From contig NC_133666.1 of the NCBI RefSeq assembly GCF_037893015.1, positions 654,152,957-654,216,956 of the forward strand: a DNA stretch of 64,000 nucleotides, given 5' to 3'. Positions 1 to 11,690 of this stretch are shown here, piece by piece (position 1 is the stretch's first letter; each line of letters starts with the position of its first letter). Source of the stretch: Macrotis lagotis. Its lineage: Eukaryota > Chordata > Mammalia > Peramelemorphia > Peramelidae. Position numbers and translations under genes: made by a program. The notes under the pieces are model-generated. The model was not told where the DNA came from, ran no database searches, and worked only from the letters and a program-made list of their open reading frames with translations.

Positions 1-540
1 AAGCCCTCTCCAGCTCTGACTCCTTGAGACCTTGTCTTCTGGTAGAGAAACTGCTTAACATCTTATTCAGATCAAAACACATGCTTCCATCACTAAACAA
101 TGAGATTCTGGAGCTTATTACAATTTACATTTTGCCTTATTGCCATATTGACACACATAGTTCACTTTTAACACAGACTTCCATTAGTATTTTACTACAT
201 GAGCAAACTCACAAGCTTGAGTCAATGTGATCATTCTCATTGGGAATTTGCTCCATACACATACATTCAACAGTCGTCTTTGTTCTAAGAGTACCCAGCA
301 TCTGGCTTAAAATAAAACAATTTTAACCTTTGCTCTCATTACAATAATAACTCAAACAGCCTTAATCAAAATGAATTTTTTTCTCCCAAATATTCCCATA
401 TTTTCCTTTTCCTGGTATACTTTTCTAACACACTCATTTCTTCAAACTAGAACTTGAAACTGTAATTATCCTAAGAATTTCCCATTCTTCTTACCTAAAT
501 ATCCTCTCTAATACAAAAACTAAAGAAACTTAATTCCTGT
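1..540. other. AT-rich stretch, no gene recognised
   Basis: No open frame resembles a known protein. The base composition and lack of coding signal continue into the following 2 kb. It may be distal internal sequence of the minus-strand LTR element whose LTR lies at 4187-4586, but no homology anchors that guess. Confidence 0.4.
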
Positions 541-1328
541 CTTAGCATGTAGCTGATAGCAGGTGTCAGAGCCAGACACGTAACCCATCTCTGGCTATTA
601 GATCTAAGAGATATTATCCAAATGTCATTTTGGGGAAATCAAGTCAAAGGGGTCCAACCTCAGTCATATTGAGAAGCTGCCCCTTAGGCTGCCCATCCCT
701 GTCACCTGACATCCTTGACCCATTGGCTTTCTTGGCTCCAAGAACATAACATTTACCCAGTAGCATTTCTTTTTGTTGACCATTCTGGTATCTGACATAG
801 GAGAAAATTAAAAGTCCTGTGATCTAAAATAGTTGTCTTAACTAATTAGAACTTCCAGTGAAAGCAATTCAGTAAATTCCAATTATAATCTTAATAGAGT
901 CCATATTAACGAAAGCCCTACCTGAAGTTCAATTATCCTTCCTGGGTTTTTGCCTAAAACCTGGTATTCTAACTATGACTGGCCCTACAGGCCTGGCTCC
1001 TACCTCTTACTAGAGACATCGCTTTTTCTGAAATCATATCTACTCCATCTCTATAAAGATGACATATCAGATTCCCCTTGGCTAGAGAAACCTCCTGTTG
1101 TATCTTACAACAAATAAATTCCTCCTTTGTCCAGGAGATTGCACAGAGAAATATCAAATTATCTTGTGTTTATCTTTCCTACATTATATAGTGTTCTCAC
1201 TTCAAAGCAAATAACTACTGCTTTGGAATATATATATATATACACAAAATATTCCCAATTCACATACATAGCTAGAAACTTCTATACATAAAATTGTTTA
1301 CCTACTCATCAACATACAAATGGTTATT

Positions 1329-1467
1329 TTTCCCAAGGCAATTGGGTTAAGTGACTTGTCCAAGGTCACAGAGCTAAGCAATCATTAAATATCTGAGGCC
1401 TGACCTGAACCCAGGTCTCCTGACTCCAGGGCCGGTGCTCTATCCACTGAGCCACCTAGCCACCCCC
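1329..1467 (-). repeat. WSINE1-like CORE-SINE
   Basis: Reverse-complement copy from the CCAAGGCAATTGGGTTAAG tail end to the GCCACCTAGCCACC head. AACATACAAAT lies on both sides as a target-site duplication, so the insertion edges are clear. Moderately diverged from the young copies in this window. Confidence 0.9.
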
Positions 1468-2561
1468 TAACATACAAATTACTTTTCAGAATTCTTTAAA
1501 ACCATTAAAACATCTTAGGTAGCCTTAAATTTCCAACATGCGTTATTGATTTCATTATAACAGAATAGTAATAAGAGTAACAGAGTAACACACAAATTAC
1601 TAGATTGTACAAAGCAATCACTCCATTCATGAACCCACAGATCTATCCCAGAAAGAGCCATACTTTTTCATATTTCCCTTATTGCCCTTCGAATCAATCA
1701 GACTATAGTCCCAGGCTTTAACAATACAGAATTTAAATAACATATTCACCATAGATAACTAAATATTGCAAATATAATCTCTTTGCAGTTACAAAAGAAT
1801 ATCACATAACTGATAAAAACATCTTATTCATCAATAAGTTGCCTTACAATAGGGCCCACAATTGCAATTTGTTCAGAGCCCCTCCATCAGCTGCCTGCAG
1901 TTACCAAGAGAGAAGTCCACATTCTTGACTTCTTTAAACATGCATTGTTAATAGACATTAAACATTAAGATTCTTATTTAAACATCTCATTTCCCTTAGA
2001 ACAAGAGCAAAATGTATATCCCATGTTCTTTACACTTTTGTCTCTTTATCCAAATTCTCAGAATCCAATCTCATACATGATACATTTAAAACCCCAATGT
2101 AATTACAACTCAACTAACTTTCCAACAGTTAAGTTTGATAAAAACTTTAGAGTACTTTACACAGAGAATCCATCACTCATATTCCAAAAGCTCTATCCAA
2201 AATAAAAATAGAATTGTTAGCATTATTAGGCTTAACATTAAAACCAATTAGAGCTTTTCTCCAAAATAAATCAGTAAACATCCCTGATAACCTAGGTATT
2301 TCTCTTCTTAGTAACCCAGTACCATTTTTCTTTAACCCAAAGGTATTAGAGTAGTTTAAAATCCCAAACCACATTAACTCCTTGCAAAAGTTACAATAGT
2401 GTTAAAATAGTTTAATCACAAAATAATTTAACAGTCTAGGTTATTTAATTCCTCCCATTCTGTACAAATTTTGTAAGAATGTTACAACACTAGTATCCCT
2501 CTTTTAAAACCCTCAGCATGCTTCCCAAAACTCTAGTTCAGAAACTTTAAAAACAATAGGA

Positions 2562-2741
2562 GTGGCCGGCTAGGCCGGCTAGGTGGTGTAGTGGATAAAG
2601 CACCTGCCTTGGAGTCAGGAGTACCTGGGTTCAAATCTGGTCTCAGACACTTAATAATTACCTAGCGTGTGGCGTTGGGCAAGCCATTTAACCCCATTTG
2701 CCTTGGGGGGAAAAAAAACTAAAAAAAAAAACCTAAAAAAC
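2562..2741 (+). repeat. WSINE1-like CORE-SINE with duplicated head
   Basis: Plus-strand copy, flanked by AAAACAATAG on both sides. The 5' head carries a short tandem duplication of GGCCGGCTAG before the normal start. The tail holds two A-rich runs separated by CTAA. Confidence 0.9.
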
Positions 2742-2999
2742 AATAGAAGTCACCACTCAGGCCACATGGCCAGCAGATATTCATTAAAGGTGATCTCCTT
2801 TCAATAAAGGAGTCTCTTAATCCCTGGATCTTATACATTTTTTTTCTTTCCTATCAGACATCCCACCTGTGAAGGGATCTTTCCCTTTAAGGCTTAAGCA
2901 CTTGTGCTCTCCTGTCTCCCCCCCATCCCTCCATGGGTGGGTGGGGCAATTAGGTAGATTCAGTCTAGGGTTCAAGTCTTAACAAGATGGTGGATGGCA

Positions 3000-4186
3000 T
3001 CAAGACCACCACATGTGCACCCATCACCCCTTCCCCTCAACCCAGGGAGAAAGCATGGGATCTTTCCCAGACACTCCTAAGGATAAAAAAATCTTCCCCC
3101 CCCTAGAACTTCTCAATCTTTCCCTTAAAGGTTCTTTCTTCTCTTAAACTCTTCTAAACTCTCCCCAAACCACAGCTTTTTCTCTTTAGGAATCCCCCTC
3201 CCTTCCCTTAACTCTACACACCTAGCACAGCGACTACTGGCTCAGTGAGGGAAGGCCTGATTTCCACGTCAGGGGCCACTGCACACTACTTCCTTCTCCC
3301 CCACCTTCTGAAACTCCTGGGCCTAACTCCCCAGCTATACCTCTTTTAAAACTTGAGCTGGGTCCTCAGACCCAGAGTTGGCTTAAAGAGACACGTACAC
3401 AAGACAGGACAGAACAAATACACACACTCCCGGGGGAATGTTCAAACTCACTCACACAGCACTGGATCTAATCAGCTTCCTTAATTTAGAAAGCATTTCT
3501 TTTTCTCCTCTCTCCAGACTTTCCCTTTCCTCTTGGGCCCTGCTGTTAGCCTCCTCCTCTCTAGGAGCAACCAGAGGATCCCACCTAGTTTTTTTTATCT
3601 TTTTCTAACTTGCTTAGAAATAATTTAGCATCCCCAATTATCCAGCATGCTGCATACTTCACCTCCTCTTTATTTAAAAGTACCTTATGGTTCACTGTTC
3701 ATCAGACCCAAGCCTTGGCCACCAGACAGACTGTCCTTGGATGGGGATTTGTGGCCATTCAGAATAGCAGTATCTGATGAATTTACTTTTCTCTTTACCC
3801 TGGACAGCATCCTCACTGTCACAGCTAGCTCATTTCCTACCCAAAGGCCTCTCCTTGGGTATTGGATTGGGGGGGGGGGTCTCTTCCTCTCCTCCCTGAG
3901 GCACCTTTTCAACCTCTGGCCTCACATCTAGGACTTCCTTTCCTGGAATTGTCTACAATCACCCTTGAAAGATAAAAACCAAAGTTTCCCTACCTTTCTG
4001 GGTCATTTCCACAGTTTTCCATCACTGTCCCTGTCAATGGCAGGGTTTCAGGTTCATTCAGAAATCCACCTGAGGGAACCCTAGAAAAGAGGATCTGGCT
4101 TGAAATCATGATATGAGTGCTCCTTCCCCGGTCTCTTCTGGAGCTTTCTTGAGGGGTTCTGAAGATCCTGGCATGAGCTCCCAATT
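3000..4186 (-). mobile_element. Leader region of an endogenous retrovirus-like LTR element
   Basis: Read on the minus strand it begins directly after the LTR at 4187-4586 with a primer-binding-site-like TTGGGAGCTCATGCC, close to the proline-tRNA site of gammaretrovirus-like elements. A splice-donor-like AAAGGTAGGG lies about 190 bp in. The portion around 3240-3480 is similar to the leader at 18990-19200, so both belong to one family. No gag, pol or env frame is recognisable; the short frames here, including those at 3647-3931 and 3685-3912, match nothing I know. G/C homopolymers (near 3870) disturb any reading frame. Confidence 0.6.
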
Positions 4187-4586
4187 TGTTATAAATGAAT
4201 GAAAAGAAAAACCTGCTAGAGTGAGAGAAAATTGTATATTTTACTCACGACCCTTGCAAGATACACCTTACCTTTCCATGATGTGCCCCTAATTTGATCC
4301 CCCCCACACACATCATAGGACACATGATATGCTAAAGAACCCAAATCATCGGGGGGGGGGGGGGTTAATATTCAATTACCTAATTGTACAAACTCAGTAG
4401 CATTAGGTGAAGATCTCTAGGTCACTTTTGACTGGTTGAGAACCAGTTTGGGGTTTGGTATCCCTGGAATGGGATTAGGAAAACTCTTCCAGTCTTGTGA
4501 TTGGCAGGGCCATTCCCCCTTTGTAATGGATTCCCTAAGGGCTCCCCTCCACACCATGTGAAGACCAATACCCTACATTTCTCACA
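4187..4586 (-). mobile_element. LTR of a class I (proline-tRNA type) endogenous retrovirus-like element
   Basis: About 400 bp, starting TGTGAGAAATG and ending TTTATAACA on the minus strand, with standard TG...CA ends. The start and end match the LTRs at 19633-20112 and 51336-51976. A C/G homopolymer of about 14 bases lies near 4351. The primer-binding-like sequence follows at once on the inner side, so this is the 5' LTR; the matching 3' LTR is not seen and may be outside the window. Confidence 0.7.
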
Positions 4587-4700
4587 ATTGCCTATGGTCA
4601 TAGTTGCAAATTGACCTCCAGAATGGTTGGAACAGTTCACAACTGTTCACAACAGTCCATTGATTTCCCATATCCTCTCCATTCTATTAAGTTCTTAAGA
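4587..4700 (-). mobile_element. L1 ORF2/3' fragment
   Basis: Read on the minus strand it contains the L1 phrase around GTTGTGAACTGTTCCAACC, which recurs in the L1 tails at 22440, 38460 and 46800. The LTR element appears to have inserted into it or next to it. From about 4700 to 5560 I see only AT-rich sequence with no recognisable gene. Confidence 0.45.
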
Positions 4701-5560
4701 CTAGCCATAATGTTAAATATAGGACCACAGGTTGCAATACATATGGCAGACTGAACCAAATTAAAATCTAATTGGGAAATATTTAACTAAAAACATTTAT
4801 ATAAAATAGAATAATTTTGATGTGTGGTTTTCTAAGTCTATATTAAGTTAGCAGGAATCCTTAGATTTGTTTTAAAGATCTCCTTTTCTATTTGAATTTA
4901 ATATCACTAGTCAACAAAACAATAAATCCAGTCCTTATTTGTATTATTTCCTGAGGTATAAATGTTCACCCTGTAACAATCAAATCCTGGGCTAACTTCT
5001 AGCACACCTTCAGGAACTCCCCACATACAAAATACAAGAAGTTTTCCTCTACTTCTCCTCAATTCACCCACCCCCTGCATAGATGGGTAACAACTAAGAT
5101 TCATTCATTTCTCACAAGTAAATCTAAATCCTTGTCTACTTAACGTTTTGGCTCAGGTTTCTTGTTCAATTTGATCTAGAGTTTAAAATATGTCATTAGC
5201 ATATCCTATTTCATAACTCTGCCACAGCTGGTTCATATTTCCCATCTATATTTATCTCCTTATCTTAAGTTACTTAAAAAAGAAAACATACATTATAATT
5301 CTAAATACATAAAATTTGCATTTAAAAGATATGTTTGACAACTGCTTTTCGACTCTATTCAGGTTGCAGCTTCCATTTATTAATAGAACAACACTTCCCT
5401 GAGGTTGTTGGCAGTAGAGAGTTAAGAAATATTTCCTGCAACTTCAATTTTGGTATCAATTTCCTGAAATCTCAGGGTTGTTTTTGATGTTCATTTCTCT
5501 TAGTGATTTGAAACATGTGTTTGAAAATATTTTGAATTCCTTTAAGAATTATTTGTTCAA

Positions 5561-5719
5561 GGGGTGGCTAGGTGGCGCAGTGGATAAAGTACTGGCCTTG
5601 GAGTCAGTAGTACCTGGGTTCAAATCCAGCCTCAGACACTTAATAATCACCTAGCTGTGTGGCCTTGGGCAAGCTACTTTAACCCCATTTGCCTTGCAAA
5701 AAAACCTAAAGAAAAAAAG
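5561..5719 (+). repeat. WSINE1-like CORE-SINE
   Basis: Full-length plus-strand copy with B-box-like GGTTCAAATCC and an A-rich tail. No clear target-site duplication was found. Confidence 0.92.
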
Positions 5720-5864
5720 ATGCCCTAAAAATTGTCTTCTATACCTAACCCTGATCTACTTTACCATAGCAGACAGGGGTCCTAACCTGTAGTGGAAGCA
5801 AAATATACAAAATTTTTGCAAAACTGATTCCATTCAATTCCATTAGTCCATGGAATATGCATAT

Positions 5865-6215
5865 GCTTATGGACAACAAAAAATACAGTAGATCTGAAAG
5901 GTGAATAGTTCTTGATATGAAAAAACTCAGCAGGTATAACATCCAAATAGCAACCCTGAGTGAAATAGAAATAACAAATGAAGCCAGCTTACTAAAGTTG
6001 AAGGTGGATACACATGTTTCTGGAGTGGCCACAGTGATAAGGAGTGCTATGAAGCTGACACAGGGATGAAATTGATTCTAATCTGGTCAAAAATTTTGAA
6101 CACCTCCCTAAAGGAGTAAACAACAGATTCATGACAATGTATTTGCCACACCACCATCCTAAGTGCATATACTCCTACAATGTTGAATGCCAATAAAGTC
6201 AAAACAAGTTTATGA
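5865..6215 (+). mobile_element. RTE-like LINE fragment, endonuclease region, decayed
   Basis: Translated pieces resemble the apurinic-type endonuclease of RTE-like LINEs: residues reading RYNIQIATLSE near 5930, then a degraded segment with a Val-Ser-Gly-Val-like stretch, then a part in which NNRFMTMYLPHHHPK can be read near 6118-6170. Stops and frameshifts break it throughout. It is probably the 5' part of the same LINE type seen at 11690 and 29210. Confidence 0.5.
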
Positions 6216-6810
6216 AGACCTGGAGACCTAGGAATTCTGGGAAGATAGTGTAGTAAATCAAAAATTTTCCAGGCTCTACAAATTTCCTCAACAGACAGAA
6301 TATTGCCACAAAATGAAAATAGGGAAGCAAAAATCAAGGGCTAAAACAGTTGTCCTTCCAAGATATCTTGAGAAAACCTTAAAGAAGATTCCAGAAGATG
6401 CAGTGAAGTGCAAACACCTCCAGGTCGCTTCCACTGAATCAACAAACAATAAACCCTGTGGGAAGCAAACTAAACCTCAAGAAAGTCACCTCAAGAACTG
6501 TCACCTTTACTGAGTGAGGAAAGATTGAAGGATCTTCTACTGGTTCAGGAGGTCTGAGTTAGATTCTGTCCAGACCCAATATCTGGCTGTACTTTAGGTG
6601 AGGAAGGGACAAGCAGGGACACTGAACATTTTGGTGAAAGCATGACTGGGACTTAGGGGAGGAAGAGAAAAAAAGTCTGAGGTAGAACTCCCAGAAGGAT
6701 TTCAAAAAGACCTGAGGATTAGAGCAACTTTACCCACAATGTGGAATTAAAATTTGATTATTCCAAATATTAAACTGCTAAAAATAAAATAAGAAATTAA
6801 AAATAAAAAT
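6216..6810 (+). other. Probable L1 5' leader, non-coding
   Basis: Position and character suit the 5' untranslated region of the L1 whose ORF1-like start lies near 6811. No protein is recognisable. The assignment rests on context, not on matched sequence. Confidence 0.35.
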
Positions 6811-6891
6811 GAGTGAGCAAAGGAAAAAGATCTGGCTATTGATAGCTACTTTTATATTCAGAGGAAGATAGTGACATTAAAAGAAAAGCTG

Positions 6892-7746
6892 GCTCTTTCC
6901 TGCGGGAAAAGAAAACCGGTGGCGGCTGGGAGGGGCGAGTCCGGGGACGGGGCCAGGACCGGGCCTTGGCTACCGCAAGGCCTCCCTGAGGCTGCACCCG
7001 GACCTTGTGGCCGAGGACGGCCGGGAAGGAGGCCACCCGCCACTTCCAGATCCTGGGCAAGCCCTCTACGATCCTGAGTGACCCCGAGGTGCGGGCGGCA
7101 TATGACCAGCAGAGCGCGGTGGACTAGGAGTCGGAGGTGCTGAGCCAGGAGCGGGACTGGGTGGCCCACTGGCAGCTGCTCTTTAGGGAGATAACTTTTG
7201 AGGACATTAAGACCTTTGAAGAGAAGTACATTGGTTCAGAAGAAGAGCTAGCTGATATTAAACAAGCCTATATGGACTTCAAGGGCAATATGGATCAAAT
7301 CATGCAGTCTGTATTATGTGCAGAATACACTGACGAACCCAGAATATGGAACATAATACAACAGGCCATCGATTCTGGAGAAGTTCCACCCTTTAAAGCT
7401 TTCCTCAAAGAGTCGAAGCAAAAAATGAATGCAAGGAAAAGGAGGGCTCCAGAAGAAGCCAAAGAAGCAGAAAAGACCAGAAAGGAGCTGGACCTAGGGG
7501 ATGAACCAGGTGATCTAAAAGCACTTATCCAGAGCAGAAAAAAGGATCGAGTAAAAGAAATGGACAGTTTTCTGGCCCAGATGGAAGCAAAGTACTGCAA
7601 CTCTTCCAAAAAAGGGAAAAAACCAACTGACAAGAAAGGAAAAAAATAATGAAGCAATGCTTTTGTTTCTTCAGTGGGCCTTCTATTTAACTGGTACTCC
7701 CTCACCTACCGAATAAAATGAGAAAATCTTTATTATTAAAAAAAAA
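6892..7746 (+). pseudogene. DNAJC9: DNAJC9 processed pseudogene (retrocopy)
   Basis: DNAJC9 is a J-domain co-chaperone for histones H3-H4. The frame from 7137 to 7649 (170 codons) matches the C-terminal two thirds of the vertebrate protein, with hallmark segments such as [27 protein letters not shown] and [10 protein letters not shown]. Upstream, J-domain remnants including the His-Pro-Asp motif (LHPD near 6990) lie in shifted frames, and an in-frame TAG at about 7126 separates them from the rest. There are no introns. AATAAA at 7712-7717 precedes an A run from 7738, and AAAAGAAAAGCTG flanks both ends (6879-6891 and about 7747-7759). These features show L1-type retroposition into an L1 ORF1. 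The 5' end is truncated and GC-rich compared with its surroundings. Confidence 0.95.
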
Positions 7747-9516
7747 AAAAGAAAAGCTGCTCCTAATCTAAAGAATAACACAAATAATAATTAAGCCAAA
7801 AAGAAATCTTGGAAGAATTCAAAAATCAAACAAGAGTGAGGGGAAAATTAGGGGAAAAAATAAAAGCAATTCAAGAAAATTATGAAAAGATAGTTAACCA
7901 ATTGGGGAAAAAAGTTACAAAATCTTAAAGAAGAAAATAAAAAGGAATTCTAAAACCAAATGAAAGAATGAGGAAAAATAGAAAAAAAATAAAAAAGTAA
8001 TCCAAGAAAATTCTGAAAACAAATTTAATCAATTAGAAAAATAGAAATAAAATCTTAAGGAAGAAAATAAATCCTTGAAAACTAGAATTGGGCAAATGAT
8101 ACTGAATGATATTATAAGATATTAAGATATAATAAAATTAGAAAAAATAGAAGAGAATATGAAACATCTCATGAGAAAAAACAACTGATCTGGAGAACAG
8201 GTAAGGAGAGACAATATAAGAATTGTCAGACTACCTGAAAATTATGATCAAAAAAAAAGAATCTGGATACAAGATTCAAGAAATTATTAAGGAAAATTGC
8301 CCTGAAGTTCTAGAACAAGAAGGCAAATTAGAAATAGAAAAAAAATCTACCAGTTAACATCTGAAAGAGAATATAGGGAAGAAACTTACAGGAATGTCAT
8401 ATTTAAATTTCAAAATTCCCAAGACAAAGAGAAAATATTTTAAGCAATAAAGAAAAAATTTTAAACATTGCAGAAAATCAATCAAGATTTTATAAGACTT
8501 AGCTGCTTCAACTCTAAAAAAACATATTTCAAAGACCAAAGGAGTTAGAATTGCATCCAAGAATAACTTATCCATCAAAGTTTAGTACAGTTCTGAATAA
8601 AAAAATTATATTTGACAAACTGAAAAACTTCTAGGTATTTGTTACAAAAAGACCAGAATTCAATGGAAAGTTTAATATTAAAGATCCAGAAGAGATACAA
8701 GGAAATATTTAAAATCAAACTGTTCAGTTATGATATATGAAATTATTATTAGTAGTAATAGTAATCTTAAAACTTATTACTAAAGTAGTTTGAATGAAAG
8801 GTTGAGACTGAGTATGATGAGGTAATTAGAAAAAACAAAATTGGGTAGGAAAAGGTTAAAAAGGCAAAATTATCTCTTGAAAACAGGGTGTGAAAGGAAG
8901 AACTGATATAAGAGGAAGCAGATGTGGGGTGAAGGACTGGCAATAGTGAAATCTAACTCATCTGGGTTGAAGAGGAAACAGATCTGAAGAGGTTTAGAAG
9001 TCTTCTGAACTTCTAGAGTGGTTGGAAAACTGGAGGATAGAATGTGAGACTTTTAGAAAGGTATATAGATTGATATTAGGAAGATGGGGTGAATAAATAA
9101 GAAAGCATCTTTTAAAGGGATGACTAAAATAAGGAATAAGAGAATAAGGGGAGAAGATAATGTAACAGTCATAAGGTAAAAAGAGAGAATGAGGGGGGAA
9201 AATAATGAGTAAAAATATAGTAGGACATTCACAAATAGCAATTATCACTTTGAATGTGAATTAGAAAAAATAAGAACAAAATTCATTTGTTAAAACAAAT
9301 AAGTCAAGCCAATTAAAAGGAGGTTTAACAATAACAGATCTTAAATTGTATTATATATTGTTATATATATTGTTAAATCTATCTGGTACTGGCTAAGAAA
9401 GAGAAAGGTAAATCAGTGGAATAGAGTACACATTCAATTTACAGCAGCAAATAAACAAAATCTTCTATTTGATAAGTGCAAAGATTTTGATATTTAGGGA
9501 TAAGAATTCATTATTT

Positions 9517-9672
9517 GGGGGCGGCTAGGTGGTGCAGTGGATAGAGCACCAGCCCTGGAGTCAGGAGTACCTAAGTTCAAATCCAGCCTCAGACACTTAA
9601 TAATTACCTAGCTGTGCAGCCTTGGGCAAGTCACTTAACCCCACTGCCTTGAAAAAACTAAAAAAAAAAAAA
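9517..9672 (+). repeat. WSINE1-like CORE-SINE
   Basis: Young-looking plus-strand copy. AATTCATTATTTGG precedes it and recurs after the A tail as target-site duplication. It sits in the L1 ORF2 remnant. Confidence 0.93.
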
Positions 9673-9702
9673 ATTCATTATTTGGTAAAAATTGTTGAGA
9701 AA

Positions 9703-9858
9703 AGGGCTGGCTAGGTGGAGTAGTGGATAAAGCACAGGCCCTGGAGTCAGGAGTACCTGGGTTCAAATCCAGTCTCAGACGCTTAGTAATTACCTAGCTG
9801 TATGGCCTTGGGCAAGCCACTTAACCCCATTTGCCTTGCAAAAACCTAAAAAAAAAAT
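9703..9858 (+). repeat. WSINE1-like CORE-SINE
   Basis: Second plus-strand copy only about 30 bp after the previous one. It has its own target-site duplication (AAATTGTTGAGAAAA against AAATTGTTGGGAAAA), so it is an independent insertion and not a tandem duplication. Confidence 0.93.
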
Positions 9859-10339
9859 TGTTGGGAAAACTCAAAAACAGTATTGGACATAGATCAATGT
9901 TTTAAATCATTCACCAAAAATAAGAAAAAATGAATACATGATATAGATATAGAGATTTTTATAAGAAAAATCAGAACATAGAACATCAGACTTATAGATA
10001 AATAAGAACAAACAAGAAATTGAGAGCAAAATTAGGTGTAAAATAAACAATCTTGATTACACTAAATTAAAAAGACTTTGCATAAGTAAAATAAATGTAT
10101 CCAAGATTATAAGAAAAGGAGGAAATGGGGGAAGTTTTCTATAGATAGTTTATCAGATAAAGTTTTCTTATCAAAAATATATAAAGAACTTTATTAAATC
10201 TATAAAAATAAGTCATTCCTCAATTGTTAGATGATGAAAGAATGGAAAAAGGCAGTTTTCTGAAGAATATATCAAAACAATTTATAGTCATATGAAAAAA
10301 TGTTCCAAATCATTATTCTCATTCTTTTTTTATTATTAT

Positions 10340-10438
10340 TAGGCAATTACTAAGTGTCTGAATCTAGATTTGAACCCAGGTCTTTCTGACTCTGTCTGGG
10401 ACCAGAGCTCTATCCACTGTACCACCTAAGCTGCCCCT
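10340..10438 (-). repeat. Older WSINE1/MIR-like SINE, partial
   Basis: Minus-strand copy with the tRNA-like head but a shortened CORE. TCCAAATCATTATT on each side is a target-site duplication and joins the two halves of the interrupted L1. Confidence 0.8.
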
Positions 10439-11439
10439 CCAAATCATTATTAATTAGTGAAATGCAAACTAAAACAGTCTTGAGATACCATTTTACATCT
10501 ACTAGATTGATTAAAATGATAGAAGGTAAAAGTGAAAAATATCAGAAGGAACATGGAAAAATTGAAACACTAATTGTTGAGAAATCATTGAGGGAATCAT
10601 GAAAAGATTCAATGATTTTTAGAGAGCTGTATGGAATTGTGCCCAAAGAGTTATTAAACTACCTATATCCTATGCCCAGCAGTACCACAACTTGCCTATT
10701 TATGAAGATAATTAGGGGAAAAGGAAAAGAACCTTTTTGTTCTAAAATATTTATAGCAGTTCCCTTTGTAGAGGCAAAGAACTTTGTTCTTTGAGGAATA
10801 CACATCAACTGGGGAATGACTGAGCACATTGTGATATATGATTATAATGAAATGCTACTGTGCTATAATGAGCTCAGTGATTTTAGAAACATATGGAAAG
10901 ATGTATGAAATAATGAAGAGAAAAATGAGTAGAACCAAAAAATGTGTATACATTGCAGTAACAGAGATATTGTTTTAAGAACAACTTTGAGTGAATAATT
11001 TATTTTAACTATTACAAATACCCAAATTAACTCTAAAGGTCCTATTAAAAAAAATCTCTCATCCACAGAAAATACTGATGAATAGAAGTATGCATAGAAC
11101 AATTTTATATATATCTATTAGTGTCTAATGGTAGCCATCTCTAGGGGTACAGGGTGGGAGGGAGAAAAGAAAAAAGATATTTACATGATAATTTTCCAGG
11201 AATAATATTTGAATGGAATTTCTGTCATGTTTTTAATTGTATTGTTATATAAATACTTGTTTTATTCCATAAATTAAAAATAAAAATTAAGGACCTGTAG
11301 ACCCACATCATCAATGTGCCAAAAAAAACATGTTTGTAATTCTGTATTACTTTAATACCAGACTAGGCAAAGCTTATCAAATATAGCAGGAAGTCCTCTT
11401 GAGAAATGGAGTTGGAAGCAGCATTTGATCATTTACTAC

Positions 11440-11690
11440 TAAAGACCTTTTAGTTTTTTTAGTTGTATACCCAATTCATTGATCTCCTCTTTCTCCATTT
11501 TATTCACATATGCATTTAGAGATATAAAATTTCCCCTCGATGACAACTTTGGCTGAATTCCACAAATTTTGGTAATTGTCTCATTATTATCATTGTGATG
11601 GAAAAATTATTAATTATTTCTATGATTTGTTATTTGATCCACTCATTCTTTAATTTAGGCTATATTTCCATAATGTCAACAGACATCATC
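11440..11690 (-). mobile_element. L1 ORF2 fragment
   Basis: On the minus strand this matches the endonuclease-to-RT linker region of L1 ORF2. The plus-strand wording near AAATTTCCCCTC and TGGCTGAATTCCACAAATTTTGG is the familiar antisense of that part. Short and decayed. Confidence 0.55.

Larger units (their letters stand above)
541..3000 (-). other. Non-coding AT-rich sequence, possibly internal part of an LTR element
   Basis: This stretch leads into the LTR leader at 3000-4186 without a visible boundary, and holds no frame longer than about 65 residues that looks like gag, pro, pol or env. SINEs interrupt it at 1329-1467 and 2562-2741, and a short TA run lies near 1227-1245. If it belongs to the retroelement, that element was non-coding or is decayed beyond recognition by eye. 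Confidence 0.3.
6811..11280 (+). mobile_element. L1 element with most of ORF2 deleted
   Basis: ORF1-like coding begins near 6811 (ATGAGTGAGCAAAGG), is interrupted by the DNAJC9 retrocopy, resumes at about 7760 with coiled-coil-like K/E/N-rich sequence, and reaches the C-terminal RNA-binding part near 8220-8620. The usual L1 spacer follows, then the start of ORF2 near 9236-9260 (residues like IITLNVN). About 60 bp later the sequence is already at the C-terminal ORF2 segment (GGLTITDLKLYY near 9322). Endonuclease and most of the reverse transcriptase are missing. The 3' part runs to an A-rich end near 11280, with SINEs at 9517, 9703 and 10340. Many stops: not functional. Confidence 0.75.

Noticed and set aside
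7295-7705. 136-codon minus-strand frame
   Set aside because: Antisense shadow of the DNAJC9 retrocopy.
9517-9600. tRNA-like head with A- and B-box-like motifs, as in every SINE here
   Set aside because: Part of the SINE. No cloverleaf with complete acceptor and anticodon arms, so not a tRNA gene.
9517-9858. Spaced repeats that could suggest an array
   Set aside because: The repeated units are SINEs with separate target-site duplications. No CRISPR-like short repeats and spacers occur in the window.
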